A DNA stretch of 64,000 nucleotides, from assembly GCA_026929865.2 (NCBI GenBank), contig CM049408.1, positions 25,828,501-25,892,500 on the forward strand, written 5' to 3'. This document shows positions 27,077 through 64,000 of the stretch, in pieces (the stretch's first letter is position 1; each line of letters starts with the position of its first letter). The position numbers and the translations under genes are program-made. Below the pieces are notes generated by a model. That model was not told the DNA's origin, searched no databases, and saw only the letters and a program-made list of their open reading frames with translations. The stretch comes from Hyperoplus lanceolatus (taxonomy: Eukaryota; Chordata; Actinopteri; Uranoscopiformes; Ammodytidae).

Positions 27077-28614
27077 ACGCAGAGTTGTAATTAAGTTATG
27101 AAAAATAAAGTCCTGCAAAGTCTACCTGCCTGCCGTACACATTGAATAGCCTTTTCAACTACTAAGGTCTGACATCATCTCGCATCAAAAGACAATTTAT
27201 CATATTTTTTTTGAGATTTTCTCATTAGAAAGGGGTGCAAATATTTATTTATTAAAATAGCTTGCTGAACAGAGCTGTATGTACAACTGTTGCAGCTCAT
27301 AAGTATCCCTACACTGTGGATATATAACGCTTATTACAAACTACATATAGTATGCGGACATGTCTATTCTTAGCTTCTTGTTCATTATAATAACATAGTT
27401 TAAAAAAAAATCTAACAGCTCATTTTGACCAAGTTTGAACCCCAAAAAGTCAGCACTCAAGAGACAGGTGAAGTTAAAAGTTCAGTTTTACTAGTGGTGA
27501 GAACCAGGCAAAGTAGCCAAACATATCCAGTTAGGGGTCAGGCAAAGAGGAGGTGGTACACATAGCAGGCCGGCAGAGGTGATGGCTGAAAGCTCATAAG
27601 ATGATTTGGCACAGAATGAAAGAGAATGGTCTGGTTCATATGCTGTACAGGCTAATGGAGACATTGGAACAGGTGTGCAGGTAGTTAGGGGACGGTGAGG
27701 TGATGGGGAATGGTGGGAAGAGTTGAGTCACTGTAGGTTTTTTAAGTATACTGATAGCTGTAGTTTGGTCAGGCTATGTGAGACTAGTTTTATAGTAATA
27801 ATCCTGTAATGAAGAGATTGTTTAAGTGGCTGTTTTTATTCACTTCACGTGGTAATGTATCCTCATTTCATTTTACGTATGATTTTCTTCGCAAATGAGT
27901 TGACACAAAGTTGATTAAGCCTATCAGCTCCAAAACACAAAATCAGTTTGGCAGCGTTTACAAACCGGTGTCTCCCCAAGACACTGGTGCAGGAGCTCAG
28001 AAAAAAAGCAAGAAGCGCCCACAAAATGTGTCAGTTGTTGATTCTATCGCTAAGACAAAACCTGGATGTGCAGCAGAATGTGAAAAATTCATGTGCGATC
28101 ACTGTAGGATAACCTTGTGTGGATGAGCTGATAGTATTCTTTTAATAACTCAGAATTCCTCATACTCTGTAGCACTTAATGAAACATCAGTGAATAACCA
28201 AAGTGGAAAAATTAGATTTCATCCTCGATGTTTGTGCCAATTAATATAAGAGATGTTGAACTTTCCCACGCTGGACCAACAGACTAACCTGTCGACACCA
28301 CCAGTCATTGAAACACAGATGGAATATTCAAAATGTGTTCTATGACATGTTTATGACAAATATTTGTGGAATAGATGCATCAAAAGTGGGTGCTGTTTAA
28401 ATATTTAACTGCCGATCGTATTTGTAATGAACTCCACCTTCAGAATGTTTCTACTGTAAACATTTATTTTCAATACAAAATGACACATTGTCAAACGTGT
28501 ATTTGAAATGTGGGAACCAGTTGTGTTTGATGCACAATTCACACGCAAGACCAAACAGCACAAAATTCCAACATATTGCAAATAACAATAACAATAATTC
28601 CTTTGTTACCACAT

Positions 28615-28620
28615 TTTATT
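28615..28620 (-). terminator. galnt16: Candidate poly(A) signal for galnt16
   Basis: AATAAA on the minus strand about 860 bp after the stop. A second AATAAA is at 28463-28468. Which one is used cannot be told from sequence alone. Confidence 0.35.
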
Positions 28621-28699
28621 CTTCGAAACAACATATAGAGTACTTTACACAAAAACCAAACCATTATCTGCTTCAGATTATTTACATAAAACCTTTTTT

Positions 28700-28780
28700 A
28701 AGAGAGAGAGAGAGAGAGAGTGTGAGAGAGAGAGAGAGAGTGTGTGTGAGAGAGAGAGAGAGAGCGAGAGAGAGAGAGAC
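28700..28780. repeat. GA-rich simple repeat
   Basis: (GA)n with TGTG interruptions; CT on the transcribed strand of galnt16. Confidence 0.95.
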
Positions 28781-29480
28781 AAGAAAAAAAACATTCTTTG
28801 GGTCTGACCATGCAAAACAATAAATAATGTTCCTGATGGTGCTTTGCATGGTGCTTTCAAGACTGCAATAAAAAGAACGAAAGCTCAGATGTTTTTTTTT
28901 TTTTATAGTTTGGCTATACATAAAGCTGCCCTGGTCCACGCAGTCATCACACATGCCTCATACCCAAGACTAGGCAACCAGACAAGCAGTGACTTAGACT
29001 TAGAAAGTGGGTCAGCTTCGCCTCAACACATTCGCTACAGAGCAGTAACGCACCCATTTGCTTCAAGGGCCATTCCCACTCCTTTCAATTTTAAGCAAAA
29101 AAAATAGTCGACCAGGGTAGTAGACACAGAAACGAAAGAAAAAAAGTGAGATGTGCAACAGTTTTCAGTGAAAAGCTTTAGATTTACGTAGAAGAAACTC
29201 CGCGAGGGGATGAAAGCGCTGTACACAAACGACCTCAGAACGTTTGGCTCAGACGCCAGGCCTTCAAATGTTTTTCAGCGATGTGTTTTCTCTCGTTCGC
29301 CAAGACACAACGAGCAGGGGGCTTGAAGTTGACATCACAAAAAAAGTACAGTTCTTTATCGTACAGTTCTCAATCGTACAGTTCTCACTCCTTTCAGCCC
29401 TCAGAAAGGCGACAGACAAGAGTGCAGATTGTGTTTTCCCACCCACACAATCTGCTCCGTTCCTCCATCTCTCTCTACCC

Positions 29481-54464
<24,984 letters not shown>

Positions 54465-55276
54465 CTAAACAGGAGACAAACAGGTGTGTTAACATCAGTA
54501 GGAAAACAAGGAAAATATTTAGACGTCACATAGGTTCAAAATTACTATATGAGTTTCTAGAAAATGTTTTTCATGGTGCAGTGTCCCTGATAACCGCTTA
54601 TGATGTCATAAGGGGAGGTGGATAAAAAGGGAGAGTTTTTTTTCCAATACGTTGAAAGTCTGTTGAAAAAACATGAAAAGGTGCAATTTGCATAATAGGT
54701 GACATCTATGCAACATCTAAATAGAAAGTTAAACAGACAAGAAATGATTAATATTTAATATTGTCCTGGGATTGAAATGACAAATTCAAATCCACTGTGT
54801 CGCTCTAGTAAACATGCAGAGGGTGTAACAAAGCAGCACAAGTTGTTGATGGTGTCAACACTCCGCTCCCCCGCTAAACAAACTATTATTCTGTCATCTA
54901 TTATAACTGTGTGATATGGCTCCGTGCCACATGCAACGTCCTCATAAACGGGATATATGGGTATGATCCTTTGTGCTAATACCATTTCATTTTTTTACAT
55001 TCCACTGTTTGAATAAATTTCAAAAAAACCTTTCTCATAAAAACTTTGCCTTGGGTAGAATCAGAATTATTAGAGTTACTTTTGTTTGATGATTTCCCAT
55101 GAAGACTGTTGTGCTACATGTCTGCTGCATACTAATATCAGAGACAACACATTTGATACAATGGAATATTTTTTTTCTTTTTCTTTTCAACATAATTAAG
55201 TTCCTTTTGATTAATAAATGACATTGTCTGCCTATGCGATTAAAGAACTATACAATTCGAGTGTCATTCTCTCTCT

Positions 55277-55279
<3 letters not shown>

Positions 55280-55330
<51 letters not shown>

Positions 55331-55340
55331 ACACACACAG
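55280..55340. repeat. (AC)n microsatellite
   Basis: About 60 bp of AC with one CC. Confidence 0.96.
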
Positions 55341-56006
55341 CATGCCAAGTTGCTGGCATGACCACTTTGAGAATGTTTGGTTCAGTGCTCAAGGACACTC
55401 TGACATCTGGACAGGAAAAGATGGGAAAAACCAGAAAAACCAACGTTGAGATTAATGGCCAACCCACTCTGCTGCCTGAGCCTCCGCAGACCAGATTCAA
55501 CCCCCAAAAAAGTGTTCCACTTCCTCTATATATTTAGGCAAAGTCTGAAAAGTCTGACAACCATGTGCAATAAGTCCTCTACTACGGTTCTGTGCTGGGT
55601 TGCATTGGAAACACCACTCATCCGAGAAATAAACTTTGATTTCCCAAAAGCACTCACTCTTGACAGAAGTCACCAGCCAAAATAATTAAAATGTAAATGC
55701 GACCTTGGTATTCGGGTCACCGTGTCACTGTTAACAAGGAGGGAAATATGACGGGCAGCTCTGCGTATCGGAGTGTACACAGTAATTAATAGGTTTCCCT
55801 CTCAAGGAGCTGTAACACCCCTGAGTAGGAAGCCTATGAATATATTAATGCAGATGAGAGCAGGCCCTCTTCAATAAGCAAGCAACAACATGATGGACGG
55901 ATAGTAGAAAGAGAGGAAGAAGGAGAAAATGAAAGGATGGAGGATGGATGGAGCTTTGTTCTGTGTTGTTTCAATAAAGGTTTGGTGTAGCGGAGGGATT
56001 TAGAGG

Positions 56007-56603
56007 TAGCCTGGTCCAACCAGACCATCGTACTTCATTTCATTTGTACAGAAGGTCTGGAAGTGCTGTAATTGGCAAACATTCACTCACTTGGAGGCGG
56101 GTGTCTGTCGAAGTTTAAAACTATTGGATCTGCCCATTGCCACTCTGGATTAGCCAACCAATCGCATCACGTTTGGTCATCACGTGTCATGAGCCGGCTT
56201 TTGATGGTGCCTTCCAGTTGGACAGGGAACTCGGAAATTTCCGACTTCACTACATATTGTAGTCTATGAATCTACCGGTACCTGGCAACAGTAACTTGTT
56301 AGAGCTTAACGTTTAGTTATTTGGACGAGAAAGGTTTTAGGCGTCCATACTTTCGCGAGCAGATGCACTGGAACACAGACAGGTCGGAACTCGGAACTAC
56401 CTAGTCGGAAATCTCCTTCTTCCGAGTATAAAGGAACGCAGCATTCAACTGAAACTGGAGCGTTCTCAGCCACTCACTCTGTTCGCTGATTGGACGATCG
56501 TAGATTCTCCGGAGAATCTGGGAAATGCGCTGTACACCCAGACTGACTACTGAAGGGAAAATGAAATTTGGCCGGAAGTAGGCGGGCGGGCGGAGCCAGG
56601 CTA
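56007..56603. mobile_element. 597-bp DNA element with 9-bp target duplication
   Basis: Ends tagcctgg and ccaggcta are inverted repeats, and the element is flanked by a perfect 9-bp direct repeat atttagagg (55998-56006 and 56604-56612). A 9-bp duplication fits Mutator-like or similar superfamilies; the short termini do not decide. No transposase frame. It inserted into the left end of another MITE (56605-56854). Confidence 0.85.
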
Positions 56604-56604
56604 A

Positions 56605-56854
56605 TTTAGAGGTGCTATGAGGAACTGTTAAATATTTCAAAAACAGTCTAATTTTCATTCTGATCATCATGAATGACATGTAACAGCAAACAAGACCATC
56701 AGTGCAAAGAATTATGTTTTTGTATAGTTTTTTCTTAATGCCTTTGTCATGGGTACGCTCACCCAGGAACAACAGCTAGTAAGAACACTAATGCTTTTGT
56801 CCAAAGGGGGTGCAAGAATTAATACAAACTGAAAGTTCCTCAGAGCACCTTTAA
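56605..56854. mobile_element. Host MITE interrupted at its left end
   Basis: Left end ttagaggtgctatgaggaac; the right end reverse-complemented is ttaaaggtgctctgaggaac. About 250 bp. A related single end lies at 29711. Confidence 0.8.
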
Positions 56855-56937
56855 AATAATAAAAGACAATCTTATGACCAGGTGAGAGTGACGTCATTTT
56901 CAATCTTAAGAAAAACATTGGACAGTTTTTAGAATTC

Positions 56938-57050
<113 letters not shown>

Positions 57051-58712
57051 ATGTCTTTAGTGCGCAGGTTTTGTGTTACCTTTACAGAATTAAAAGTACA
57101 CTACACTACCCGAAAAGCACCAAACAGCAGAAAGACATAGTCAGTATCTATTTAGTACACTTCTAAGTGAATTAACTTTAATTGATTTAGTTTGATTTGA
57201 AAGAAAATAGTTGCAACAGTTCATGTGAAGCTTTTGTTGACCTTAGCAATGCAATTATATACTATTCTCCTCCTCATCAAATCTGCACAGTTATGTATAC
57301 ATATACGGTTGTCACACATTATAACACCCTGTCTGCGTCATTATGCTGCTTAAGTCTCTACATACTGCTTAAAGTTAGATCCGTAAAGAAAGGTCTTGAC
57401 ATTAGCCGAGTGCGTGTAAAGTAAGTGTGTTAATCGGAGCGTAAATAATTTTTTTTTATCACCGTCAACACGCTTCTCTGTCGTCCCTCCAATCATCTGT
57501 GAAATGAAACTTGACCTCTCTGCCTACTTCAAGAGCATCTCTACTTAATTGCAATCAAGCAATACAATTTCCAACCTTACTCCACATCTCATTTGCTTTT
57601 GACACGTAGAGCTGTGCCATGGTAAAAGTGCTTAATGATAATGTCCAATTACCGAAAAACATGACTCATTTCACATGCATATCACTGCCTGCACAGTCTA
57701 TCTATACTCAAGTTAAACAAGTGTGGAGACAACAGCCCACGCAGCACGACTACATTAGCTACATGAAAAAAGAATGAGATGCATCCATCAAATCTAACCT
57801 GAAAAACAAAACACAAGGCTTTAGAGCAGATTTTAAATTCCTCTGACACTAATTCAGTGAGAACATTACAGGCGTCAAGAAACAGACAAACATAGAATAG
57901 TGGAATTAGGACTGATGCTGATTGCACACACAAACATGCACATTTCCGTGCCAAAGTCGTATTCATTACCATATGTGAAGCATTTTGATAGCATTTTCCA
58001 AACCACCTTGGAGCAGACACTAAACAGGGCTACAGGGCTACAGGGCTACAGGCCTATGTTGGGCACATCTGCTCTTAAAGCTGTTTTTCTGGCAGGAACC
58101 AAAAGCACTGAAACGACAGAGACAGTTTTTATAACAAGAAGCGAGGAGAGGAAGTGTTTCATTAGAATATTTGAGATATTTTTGCAGCAGCCATAATCTA
58201 TCAGCAACACAATTTTCTTCCACCATAACCTTTAAAAACACTTAAACCAGAATTATTAAACAGCAAATAGCTTTTTACTTGTATCATAGCTGAGACCAGC
58301 TTTCCAGATCTTGTATTTTATATACTTCTTGGTAACCCAAAAGTATCAACATGACTAAATAAAATAAGTACTTTGACGATAATGAGGCAAAAATAACAGA
58401 AGGCAGTGTGATGCTCGGCACGCTGAATTAAATATGAAGCTCCAACGGAAGATGGAACACGTCTGTCTGCTAGCTCGCTCAAGCTGAAGTTAAAAAGACC
58501 CAAAACAAAATCACATACAAGTCAAAACTGCCTGATTCTGAGGAAGTATGTTTGACAGATGATGGCTGTGTCCTACATAGGGCCTTCAAGATGTATGTAC
58601 ATGTTATCCAAGCAAAAAAAACTATGTAGCTCTGCTTTTCAATTTTCAGTTAGTTTTGCCCTACAAAAATTTGTTTTACTCTACAAGCCAGAAATGTAGA
58701 CTTTAGGCCTGC

Positions 58713-58935
<223 letters not shown>

Positions 58936-59149
58936 ATTCATTATTATGATGTGCAACAGTATAAGCTTCATCATATTTTACAATAAGCCACAAAGATATG
59001 CTCAAATATGAATATTTTAAGTAGATTTTATGCCATATGACACACTTAGCATTCATATCTTGCAATGCGCTGACATTTTTAGTACTTGATATCATACATT
59101 TTAGTCTGTTTTATTCAATTCTAGTACATTTTTTTATCTTCTCTTTTAT

Positions 59150-59285
59150 TTCCCTATCTTAAATGCTATGAAACACACTTTGAACTGCCTTGTGTTTCTT
59201 CTCGTCATGACATTTAAGTCGTATGTAAACCACTTTAAATTGCCTTGTTTGTGCAAGGCGCTGTACAAATAAACCAGGACTTGAT
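59150..59285. repeat. LINE 3'-tail-like fragment
   Basis: aaattgccttgtttgtgcaa followed by ggcgctgtacaaataaa resembles the 3' tail of fish LINEs. No coding part is attached. Confidence 0.45.
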
Positions 59286-59763
59286 ATGTTTACATTGCGG
59301 TATTGACCTAAATATTTCTTCCACCCCTGTTTCTGTTTATCTAAACTTATGGACACGTCGACAGATATGATATCATATAAAGATAGCATTAGCAAGATGA
59401 AATACAAAAAAATATATGAAAATCGAACTATAATACAGTTTTCTCAGTTGCTTTGGTGCTTTTCTCAGATCAGAATGAAAATTCTCATAACTATTAGTTC
59501 AACCTCTGCAACATTTAGTCATTTGAGCACATCATAGTAGCAATTTCTCCTTCCTCTGAACAAATTGCAAATGCTTTTGGACATGTATCAGTTGCTTTCA
59601 AACAATTCTCTGCTGTTTTATAACATTGTCATTTGCTTATGTCATGTCAGTCAGAATGAACTATACTTATGGATGCTGAATAGTCATTCCCAATAAAACT
59701 AATAGTCTTCATTTCATTGCTTGAGTCATTACATACAAAATTGTTGAACTAGTTATCAAATTC

Positions 59764-60743
59764 GAGAGGCACCTATTTGCAGACCCATGGGGGAAGCCAT
59801 TGAAAGTGAAGCCACGCCCCGAACTCATTTCATTGGTCAGTTCATTCGTTCATTGGTCAAAAGCGTTGTCCCGCCCCGAACGTCATTTAATTGGTGGAAA
59901 ACCATGAACTCTCAATTTCATTGGTTTAGAAGACGATTTGTAAATTTGACAGCTAAGTGCCGGTACATTTGTATCAGAATGGCTTTCTGTCCTCAGCCAG
60001 GAAAAGACACACACTCAGACCATGACTCAGACAAGCAGCTTTTGGAAGTCAGTATAATTATATATTTGCTACACAGATATGCCTAATTGTTTGTTAGACA
60101 CTAATTGTGATAGTTTTAGCTGTGTGTCAACTGTCCAAAAGGCCGAAACATACAGAGAAACTGCAACCTCGTATGCTCACGGCCCACCTTCCTCTCAACA
60201 CACACACACGCACAAATCACATAAAAATATAAACTCTTATAAATAAGACAAAAAAAATTCATGTGAATTTTGTATTTGTATTTTGATGTGTTTGCACTTT
60301 TTAAAATGAGTTGTGTGTTTTGATGTTTGCACTTTTTTAAATTAGTTGTGTATTTTAATGTGGTGGCACTTTTTGTGTTTCATTTATAAGAGTTTATATT
60401 TGTATGTGATTGACCTACTCGTGATAATTGTGAATTAAACAGACTTCCAAAAGCTGCTTGTCCAAAAGCTGCTTGTCTGAGTCATGGTCTGAGTGTGTGT
60501 CTTTTCCTGGCTGAGGACAGAAAGCCATTCTGATACAAATGTACCGGCACTTAGCTGTCAAATTTACAAATCGTCTTCTAAACCAATGAAATTGAGAGTT
60601 CATGGTTTTCCACCAATGAAATGACGTTCGGGGCGGGACAACGCTTTTGACCAATGAACGAATGAACTGACCAATGAAATGAGTTCGGGGCGTGGCTTCA
60701 CGTTCAATGGCTTCCCCCATGGGTCTGCAAATAGGTACTCTTG
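59764..60743. mobile_element. 980-bp foldback element with 8-bp target duplication
   Basis: Two arms of about 290-310 bp (59764-60055 and 60436-60743) are near-identical inverted copies around a spacer of about 380 bp. Perfect 8-bp direct repeats tcaaattc flank it (59756-59763 and 60744-60751), which fits a hAT-type insertion. Each arm has several attggt (inverted CCAAT) words. The arms read as mirrored open frames only because they are copies of each other; no protein family fits. The right arm has an extra internal repeat of gctgcttgtc. Confidence 0.88.
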
Positions 60744-61765
60744 TCAAATTCTGTCAAGCTAATTTTATACCTTTTCTTTATCATAGATACTTCCTCGCTG
60801 CATTGCAAGGGATAATATCCGTTGTGATGTAGATGAAAATATGTGGCCAGACAGACAGGAACGTCTGGATGTGCCAGAATGATTTACGTTGATATATTCA
60901 GTTACATATGTCCTGTTATATTGTTCACATTTGTGCACAGCTCTACCAAAAGGGTGTTTTTTTATGTTTGTTCTAAATAAGTGACTGAAGTGTATTTTTC
61001 TTTTGCACAATGCTGTAGAATTGCAAAGAGCATATACAGTAAAAATGTGAAACATACGTATTCAGTGTCTTGTACTCACTTACTCCCCTAACTACAGCAA
61101 TGTGTAACTTTACTGTAGTTTTCAAATGGCTTTACAAGTAGTGTATAGTGCTGTCTTGAGCATTTTCAGGTAGTGTCACCGAGTTCTGACCTTTTTTGCA
61201 TTGGAAAACACTGAGAGAATAATAATAGAACATAATGAAAACATGACAAAGCCATTTGACTATCTTGTTCATAAATGATGGTGTCAAGACTTCTCATTTT
61301 GATGACACTGGCAGTTTCATTGACATGAATACTTGCTTTTGAGGAATAGACTATCCATTTTGAGCAAGTGACGTACTTTTGCAGGTTATCCACTAGGTTT
61401 TGCAGTTTGCACTAATTGTTTTGAGAAATGCACTAACTGCTGTGCAAATGGTAATAGTGATGTGAGAAAAGCACCAAAGCGACTGAGAAAAACTGTAAAA
61501 GTTTAAATGACATAAAAGAGGTGATGTCTTAGGGTGAATTTACCAAACTGTGCAACAGTGGTGGATGTTTAATACCTTCAAGATTTGTATGTGTTACTTT
61601 AACGGAAAATGGAGCTAATCCTCGTCCAGACAAGATTTTTAACCGTACATTTAGCCCAGTTCTCTTGGGAAGAGATCATATGGTCACATGGCAAATCCAA
61701 AAATGGTTGCGGAGTTAGTCTGAAAAGAAAGAATAGACTGATACAAAATAGTCACACAAACAAAC

Positions 61766-61767
61766 AC

Positions 61768-61823
<56 letters not shown>
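61766..61823. repeat. (AC)n microsatellite
   Basis: About 56 bp of AC. 61824-62160 after it holds nothing recognised. Confidence 0.96.
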
Positions 61824-61825
<2 letters not shown>

Positions 61826-62162
61826 ATGTTCATATAGAGAGAGGCTGGAAAGTGTTGCTGTGGAATTATAGCACTCAACAGAGGAAATGAGGGGAGAAGT
61901 AAGTTGAGCCGGTGCAAACACATTTCAAAGATGATGTCATTAGTGAATCAAATGCTGCTAATGAACGGGCTTAAATACAGTCCACGCTTAGGGGAGAAGC
62001 ACAGAGGGAGAAAGAGGGTTTGAGGGAGGTCTAAGCCATTAGGGAAAAAATGAAATAGAGAGAAAAGAGAGGGAGGGAAAATACTATAAAAGAAAGGATG
62101 TAATGGAAGAATGACACGAGTAAGAATGATGTATAAAGTGACCTAGACACACAACCACGCGC

Positions 62163-62282
<120 letters not shown>

Positions 62283-62611
62283 ATTATTCAGATCAGAATA
62301 TTGATCTTTGGACTCTCATGCAAATAAAGCCAGCTGAAGTATAAAAGGAGACAGTTTTACAGTAAGCAAATAACAGTCTGTTTGACATACTGAGAAGTTA
62401 TTGAGACATTATTCCAGAGTATTGATGGGAAAATGATGTTTAAAAAGGTTTGTCACATGACTTTATTTAAACATGAGGCCGTGAGGGCTATTGTGAGCTT
62501 GTTTACAATGTTATGGGAAACAAAAAATAAATAAATATGACAGAGAGAATGACATTCAGACACGAGGAAAGTCAGATAAACAGACAGGAATACTGTGTAC
62601 ACTGAGGTACA

Positions 62612-62616
62612 CAGGC

Positions 62617-62647
<31 letters not shown>

Positions 62648-62820
62648 GAGACATACACACATCAAACAGACAAACAGACTGGCAGAGAGACACAGACAGA
62701 AAGAGAGACAGACATACATACATCAAACAGACAGACAGACACACAGACAGACCGACCGACAGACAGACTGACAGACAGACAGAGAGACACAGACAGAAAG
62801 ACAGAAAGACAGATAGACAG
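62612..62820. repeat. (ACAG)n / (GACA)n degenerate tract
   Basis: About 200 bp built from ACAG units with interspersed AGAGAC and ACATAC variants, including two copies of catcaaacagac. Confidence 0.93.
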
Positions 62821-63068
62821 ACCTCCCCCCTCCTCTCTTTATCAGCTTGTCTGTCTGAATCATGCTGAACTGTTGGACTGTGCAGGCCGAGCTGGCAGCC
62901 TGTGAGCTGCAGGTCAGATTACCAGAACAAACGACGGACGTTTGGTGACCAAGGTGAACAACCTCACTAAACCAAAGCTTGTTTTTTAAAAAAGTTCAAC
63001 TGAAAACGTTCAAATCCAAAGTGATTGGACATCTGTTTGTGGTTCCCCTTACTTAGCCTATCTTGCTT

Positions 63069-63412
63069 AAAGGTGGAGTCGGTGATTCTGGAGAATGCTT
63101 GTTGTCAAAAGCACTTTTTGTCAAAATCAGTGAATATCTCCTCATGATCCTCTACCTGGCCATTCTGTGAGAGTGCTGAAAAAATCTGTTGTTAATATAC
63201 AGCCTAGGCTCTGTAAATGGGTATGTAAACAACAGGTACAAAGGGAGCCCACCGTAGCTAGCATTGTGCCCGTTTACAGAGCCTAGGATGTGTAGGAACA
63301 CTGTCTTTTTTTTTCCAGCGCAGACACAGACAGACAGCAAGCGGATCGTGAGGAGATAGCCTATAGTTTTGACAAAAAGTGATTTTGACAACAAGCGGTC
63401 TCTAGAATCGCT
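63069..63412. mobile_element. MITE-A copy, most complete
   Basis: Left end ttaaaggtggagtcggtgat, centre acagcctaggctctgtaaat facing gtttacagagcctaggatgt, and right end with gtctctagaatcgctatag. It shows the whole plan of the family, including both inner inverted repeats. 63413-64000 after it shows nothing recognised. Confidence 0.88.
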
Positions 63413-64000
63413 ATAGGCTACATCTCCGTCAATTGAGTCAGGAGAAATGTTTGTTACTGTGTAGCGTTGTGTTTGTGTGATATGGTGTAAATCCAATGTT
63501 TGTGTTTTGTGATTAATATGATTGTGTAAGTAAATTGCATGCGCACAATGTAAACTGCAGGACCCCAGGGAGAATAGCTTCTAGAGTATATGCTGAAACT
63601 AATGGTGATCCAAATAAACAAACAAATTAACAAGCAAGCCACAGCGTCCTTGTTGGTTCACACACACATGGAGACACACTCTAAGCCAGGCCCGCACGAT
63701 CATAAATGCCACAACAGCTCCACCATTTTGGCGTTTGCCCTTGAATTATTCAATCTTTGAGAACAGTGTTTTAATGGATGTTCTGTTGCCGGAGTGATAC
63801 ATGCTGACATGTTGGCACACATCCCCAGCCACAGCTGAGACCATTTTATTGGTCTGGTAGTAAATTGTGAAAGAGGCTCCAGTGAGTTGTATTTCTTCTA
63901 CACTCCCTGTCTCCTGCAAGCACAACTGGATATATACTGTCGGCTGCATTTTTTAATTGATTCGGCAAATAATTGATTTTGCGGTTTTGCCATAAACATC

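Larger units (their letters stand above)
24721..28599. other. Intergenic, nothing recognised
   Basis: AT-rich sequence between the promoter-like block and galnt16. It contains a (CT)n run (25770-25818) and a (TG)n (26983-27074). A segment at 26640-26775 is less AT-rich and ends near caataaatac; it could be a conserved tail of something but has no convincing frame. Confidence 0.6.
28600..29480 (-). other. galnt16: Probable galnt16 3' untranslated region
   Basis: Follows the stop codon directly with no splice evidence. It carries a (GA)n-rich patch (28700-28780) and a T-run. Its end is inferred only from the poly(A) signal candidates. Confidence 0.45.

Noticed and set aside
59787-60747. Two similar open frames (99 and 110 residues) on opposite strands
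   Set aside because: They are the two arms of the foldback element; each is the mirror of the other and neither matches a known protein.

Overview
The window looks like a chromosomal stretch of a ray-finned (teleost) fish genome. The signs are long (CA)n/(TG)n microsatellites (several over 150 bp), many short inverted-repeat DNA transposons, tRNA-derived SINEs and CR1/L2-type LINE scraps, and one gene split into small exons whose protein is vertebrate in type. No bacterial, plasmid, phage or CRISPR feature is present.

The one protein-coding gene I can support is galnt16, a polypeptide N-acetylgalactosaminyltransferase, on the minus strand. Fourteen coding exons (54464 down to 29481) were assembled by hand. 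Every junction keeps the reading frame. Together they encode 501 residues up to a TAA stop: the end of the stem region, both halves of the GT-A catalytic domain (DSH metal motif, WGGEN motif, HVFRKRHPY loop) and all three ricin-type lectin repeats. The first exon (cytoplasmic tail and membrane anchor, roughly 55-60 residues by family comparison) was not found and probably lies beyond 64000.

Layout: 1-24370 is gene-poor and full of repeats (LINE fragment, SINEs, TTAA-flanked MITEs, a 1.6 kb hAT-like element, hAT-type MITEs). 24371-24720 is a CpG-rich, promoter-like block with a CCAAT box, an RFX-like half site and a good splice donor on the minus strand; it may be the first exon of an unseen gene. 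24721-28600 holds nothing recognised. About 28600-29480 is the likely galnt16 3' UTR. 29481-54464 holds the galnt16 exons and introns. 54465-64000 is probably the first intron or upstream DNA, with nested MITEs, a young 980-bp foldback element and compound tetranucleotide repeats.

The most notable points are: a GC-AG intron inside galnt16; microsatellites sitting in splice regions of several exons; a foldback element with a perfect 8-bp target duplication; a MITE nested in another MITE with a perfect 9-bp target duplication; and one inverted-repeat family present about ten times in 64 kb. I did not find a convincing wholly new biological system.
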